DNA of 13,403 nucleotides from Rickettsiales bacterium (GTDB taxonomy: Bacteria > Pseudomonadota > Alphaproteobacteria > Rickettsiales > UBA3002): assembly GCA_002725445.1 (NCBI GenBank), contig PBPD01000111.1, forward strand, positions 1 to 13,403, in the 5' to 3' direction. Shown here one piece after another: positions 12,601-13,403 of the stretch. The translations under genes were made by a program, and so were the position numbers. Positions within the stretch are counted from its first letter, which is position 1. Each line of letters opens with the position of its first letter. Below the pieces are notes generated by a model, which did not search any database, was not told the origin of the DNA, and saw only the letters and a program-made list of their open reading frames with translations.

Positions 12601-12615
12601 TGATAATCATTATCA
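12601..12615. promoter_or_regulatory. Perfect 7-1-7 Fur-type box
   Basis: TGATAAT-C-ATTATCA is a perfect 15-bp palindrome identical to the 7-1-7 Fur consensus TGATAATNATTATCA. Over 12596-12614 it matches the classic 19-bp E. coli Fur box at 16 of 19 positions. It ends 7 bp before the ATG of the Cys-rich protein gene. It implies iron-responsive (or related FUR-family) control. The identity of the local regulator is inferred. Confidence 0.65.
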
Positions 12616-12622
12616 TCTTGGT

Positions 12623-12934
12623 ATGAACACAGATTGCCCCATATACATGCCCAAGCAACAGCTTATGCATCTGCTTTGCGCCTGCACCGATAGTGACTGC
12701 ACCTGCATGGTGCTGCATTATCGTTTTTTCGACGAACATAACCGCCTGATGCGCGCATGGTTTACCATACAAAAACACACCCTCACCCACCTGCTGGCGG
12801 CCAGCCATAATGATCAGGTGGATCTAACGCACGACATCACCCCCATTGCCGTGCTGCCTGATGAATGCTCGGACGATATTGCAGGCTTGCTGGGGCTGCA
12901 TGGCCAGAGCGACCAGCCCGTCACCCTGCATTAG
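12623..12934 (+). CDS. Small Cys/His-rich hypothetical protein, putatively Fur-controlled
   Basis: Not recognised. 103 residues from the ATG at 12623. A GTG at 12584 is also in frame but would put the Fur-type palindrome inside the coding region. The distinctive feature is C19-A-C-T-D-S-D-C-T-C28, a CxC-x4-CxC cluster, plus C5, C82 and nine His residues, which suggests metal binding. No signal peptide or membrane segment is evident, and the C-terminal half is acidic. No clear Shine-Dalgarno precedes the ATG. With the palindrome ending 7 bp upstream, the transcript leader would be very short unless the promoter lies upstream of the box. The next gene, a Y-family polymerase, begins 79 bp downstream on the same strand. 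Confidence 0.65.
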   Translation: MNTDCPIYMPKQQLMHLLCACTDSDCTCMVLHYRFFDEHNRLMRAWFTIQKHTLTHLLAASHNDQVDLTHDITPIAVLPDECSDDIAGLLGLHGQSDQPVTLH

Positions 12935-13013
12935 CGCCACTTACACCGCACGCTATATATAACCGCTCACTTTTCCTGCTACGCATTTATGTATTTTGCA
13001 GTATTATGGTGAT

Positions 13014-13403
13014 ATGCACCCCACTTCTACCGATCTGTTCTCGTGGCTGTTTCTGGATCTGAACAGCTATTTTGCCAGCGTAGAGCAACAGCTGAACCCT
13101 GAGCTGCGCGGCAAACCAGTCGCCGTTGTGCCACTGGAGACCGATGCCACCTGCGCCATTGCCGCCAGTTATGAAGCCAAGAAGCATGGCGTGAAAACCG
13201 GCACCAAAATTTACGATGCCAAACGCATGTGCCCCGATTTGGTGTGCGTGCAGGCACGGCACGATGCCTATACCGAATTCCATCATAAAATTCTGGAAGA
13301 AGTAGAGCGGCACATTCCTATCACGGTTATTGCGTCTATCGACGAGGTGGGCTGCGAATTATGGCGCGGTCAGCAAACCGAAGCAGAGGCACGCGCCCTC
13401 GCA
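13014..13403 (+). CDS. Y-family DNA polymerase (DinB/UmuC-like), 5' part
   Basis: The first 130 codons of a translesion-type polymerase gene that runs off the right edge. The N-terminal palm motif FLDLNSYFASVEQQ (D15 as first metal ligand) corresponds to the D-x-D/N-x-F/Y-F-A-x-V-E motif of DinB. A-x-SYEAKKHGVKTGTKIYDAKRMCPDL is the typical Y-family fingers segment (normally ASYEAR-x-G-V-x-S-x-M). SIDEVGCEL carries the catalytic Asp-Glu pair (usually S-x-DE). Asn17 and Tyr19 in the first motif lean towards UmuC-like members, so DinB versus UmuC is left open. The ATG at 13014 is preceded only by a weak TGGTG. No alphaproteobacterial-type SOS box (GTTC-N7-GTTC) was seen in the 79-bp gap upstream. 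Confidence 0.9.
   Translation, partial: MHPTSTDLFSWLFLDLNSYFASVEQQLNPELRGKPVAVVPLETDATCAIAASYEAKKHGVKTGTKIYDAKRMCPDLVCVQARHDAYTEFHHKILEEVERHIPITVIASIDEVGCELWRGQQTEAEARALA

Noticed and set aside
12987..13313. 108-codon frame antisense to the Y-family polymerase
   Set aside because: The sense strand shows three polymerase motifs in order. The antisense frame has none and extends over the intergenic gap.

Overview
The window looks like chromosomal DNA of an alphaproteobacterium with roughly balanced base composition. The strongest indicator is a MipZ-type ParA ATPase (7769-8869), characteristic of that class. A CpaA-type prepilin peptidase, a Tim14-like membrane J-domain protein and a pepA-holC pair fit as well. 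The exact order cannot be fixed from the sequence alone. Genes are tightly packed: three codirectional pairs share a TAATG stop/start, and two convergent pairs overlap by 4 nt at their stop codons.

Layout. 1-1175 (+): the 3' part of the leucyl aminopeptidase gene pepA, translationally coupled to holC (DNA polymerase III chi). 1186-2438 (-): a secreted SNase/OB-fold-like protein followed by a class I O-methyltransferase. 2513-2995 (+): a PagL-type lipid A 3-O-deacylase. 3111-3998 (+): a peptidase C26 family amidohydrolase behind an AT-rich promoter region with paired TGTACA palindromes. 3995-6087 (-): malate synthase A coupled to a GNAT acetyltransferase. 6229-7134 (+): a YihY/BrkB membrane protein. 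7131-7631 (-): a CpaA-like prepilin peptidase. 7769-10794 (+): mipZ, a membrane-anchored J-domain gene and a phosphomannomutase/phosphoglucomutase gene. 10884-11618 (+): a LuxR-type regulator with all the usual acyl-homoserine-lactone-domain residues but no luxI in the window.

From about 11619 the character changes. There is an unexplained long-stem inverted repeat, then a tRNA-Arg(TCT) gene whose last 19 nt are copied perfectly 132 bp downstream, which looks like an attachment-site scar. Next come an orphan 90-aa gene, a 48-codon fragment that resembles the tail of a GIY-YIG-type protein, and a small Cys/His-rich protein preceded by a perfect 7-1-7 Fur-type palindrome. The window ends inside a Y-family DNA polymerase gene. 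This 11.6-12.9 kb stretch is the most accessory-like part and the most rewarding for follow-up.

Functionally, most genes are housekeeping or envelope genes: peptide turnover, replication clamp loader, the glyoxylate-cycle enzyme malate synthase, division-site placement, sugar-phosphate supply for surface polysaccharide, lipid A remodelling and prepilin processing. No complete new multi-gene system is evident. The novel leads are the att-like scar, the Fur-box/CxC protein unit, the candidate structured RNA and the C-terminal extension of MipZ.
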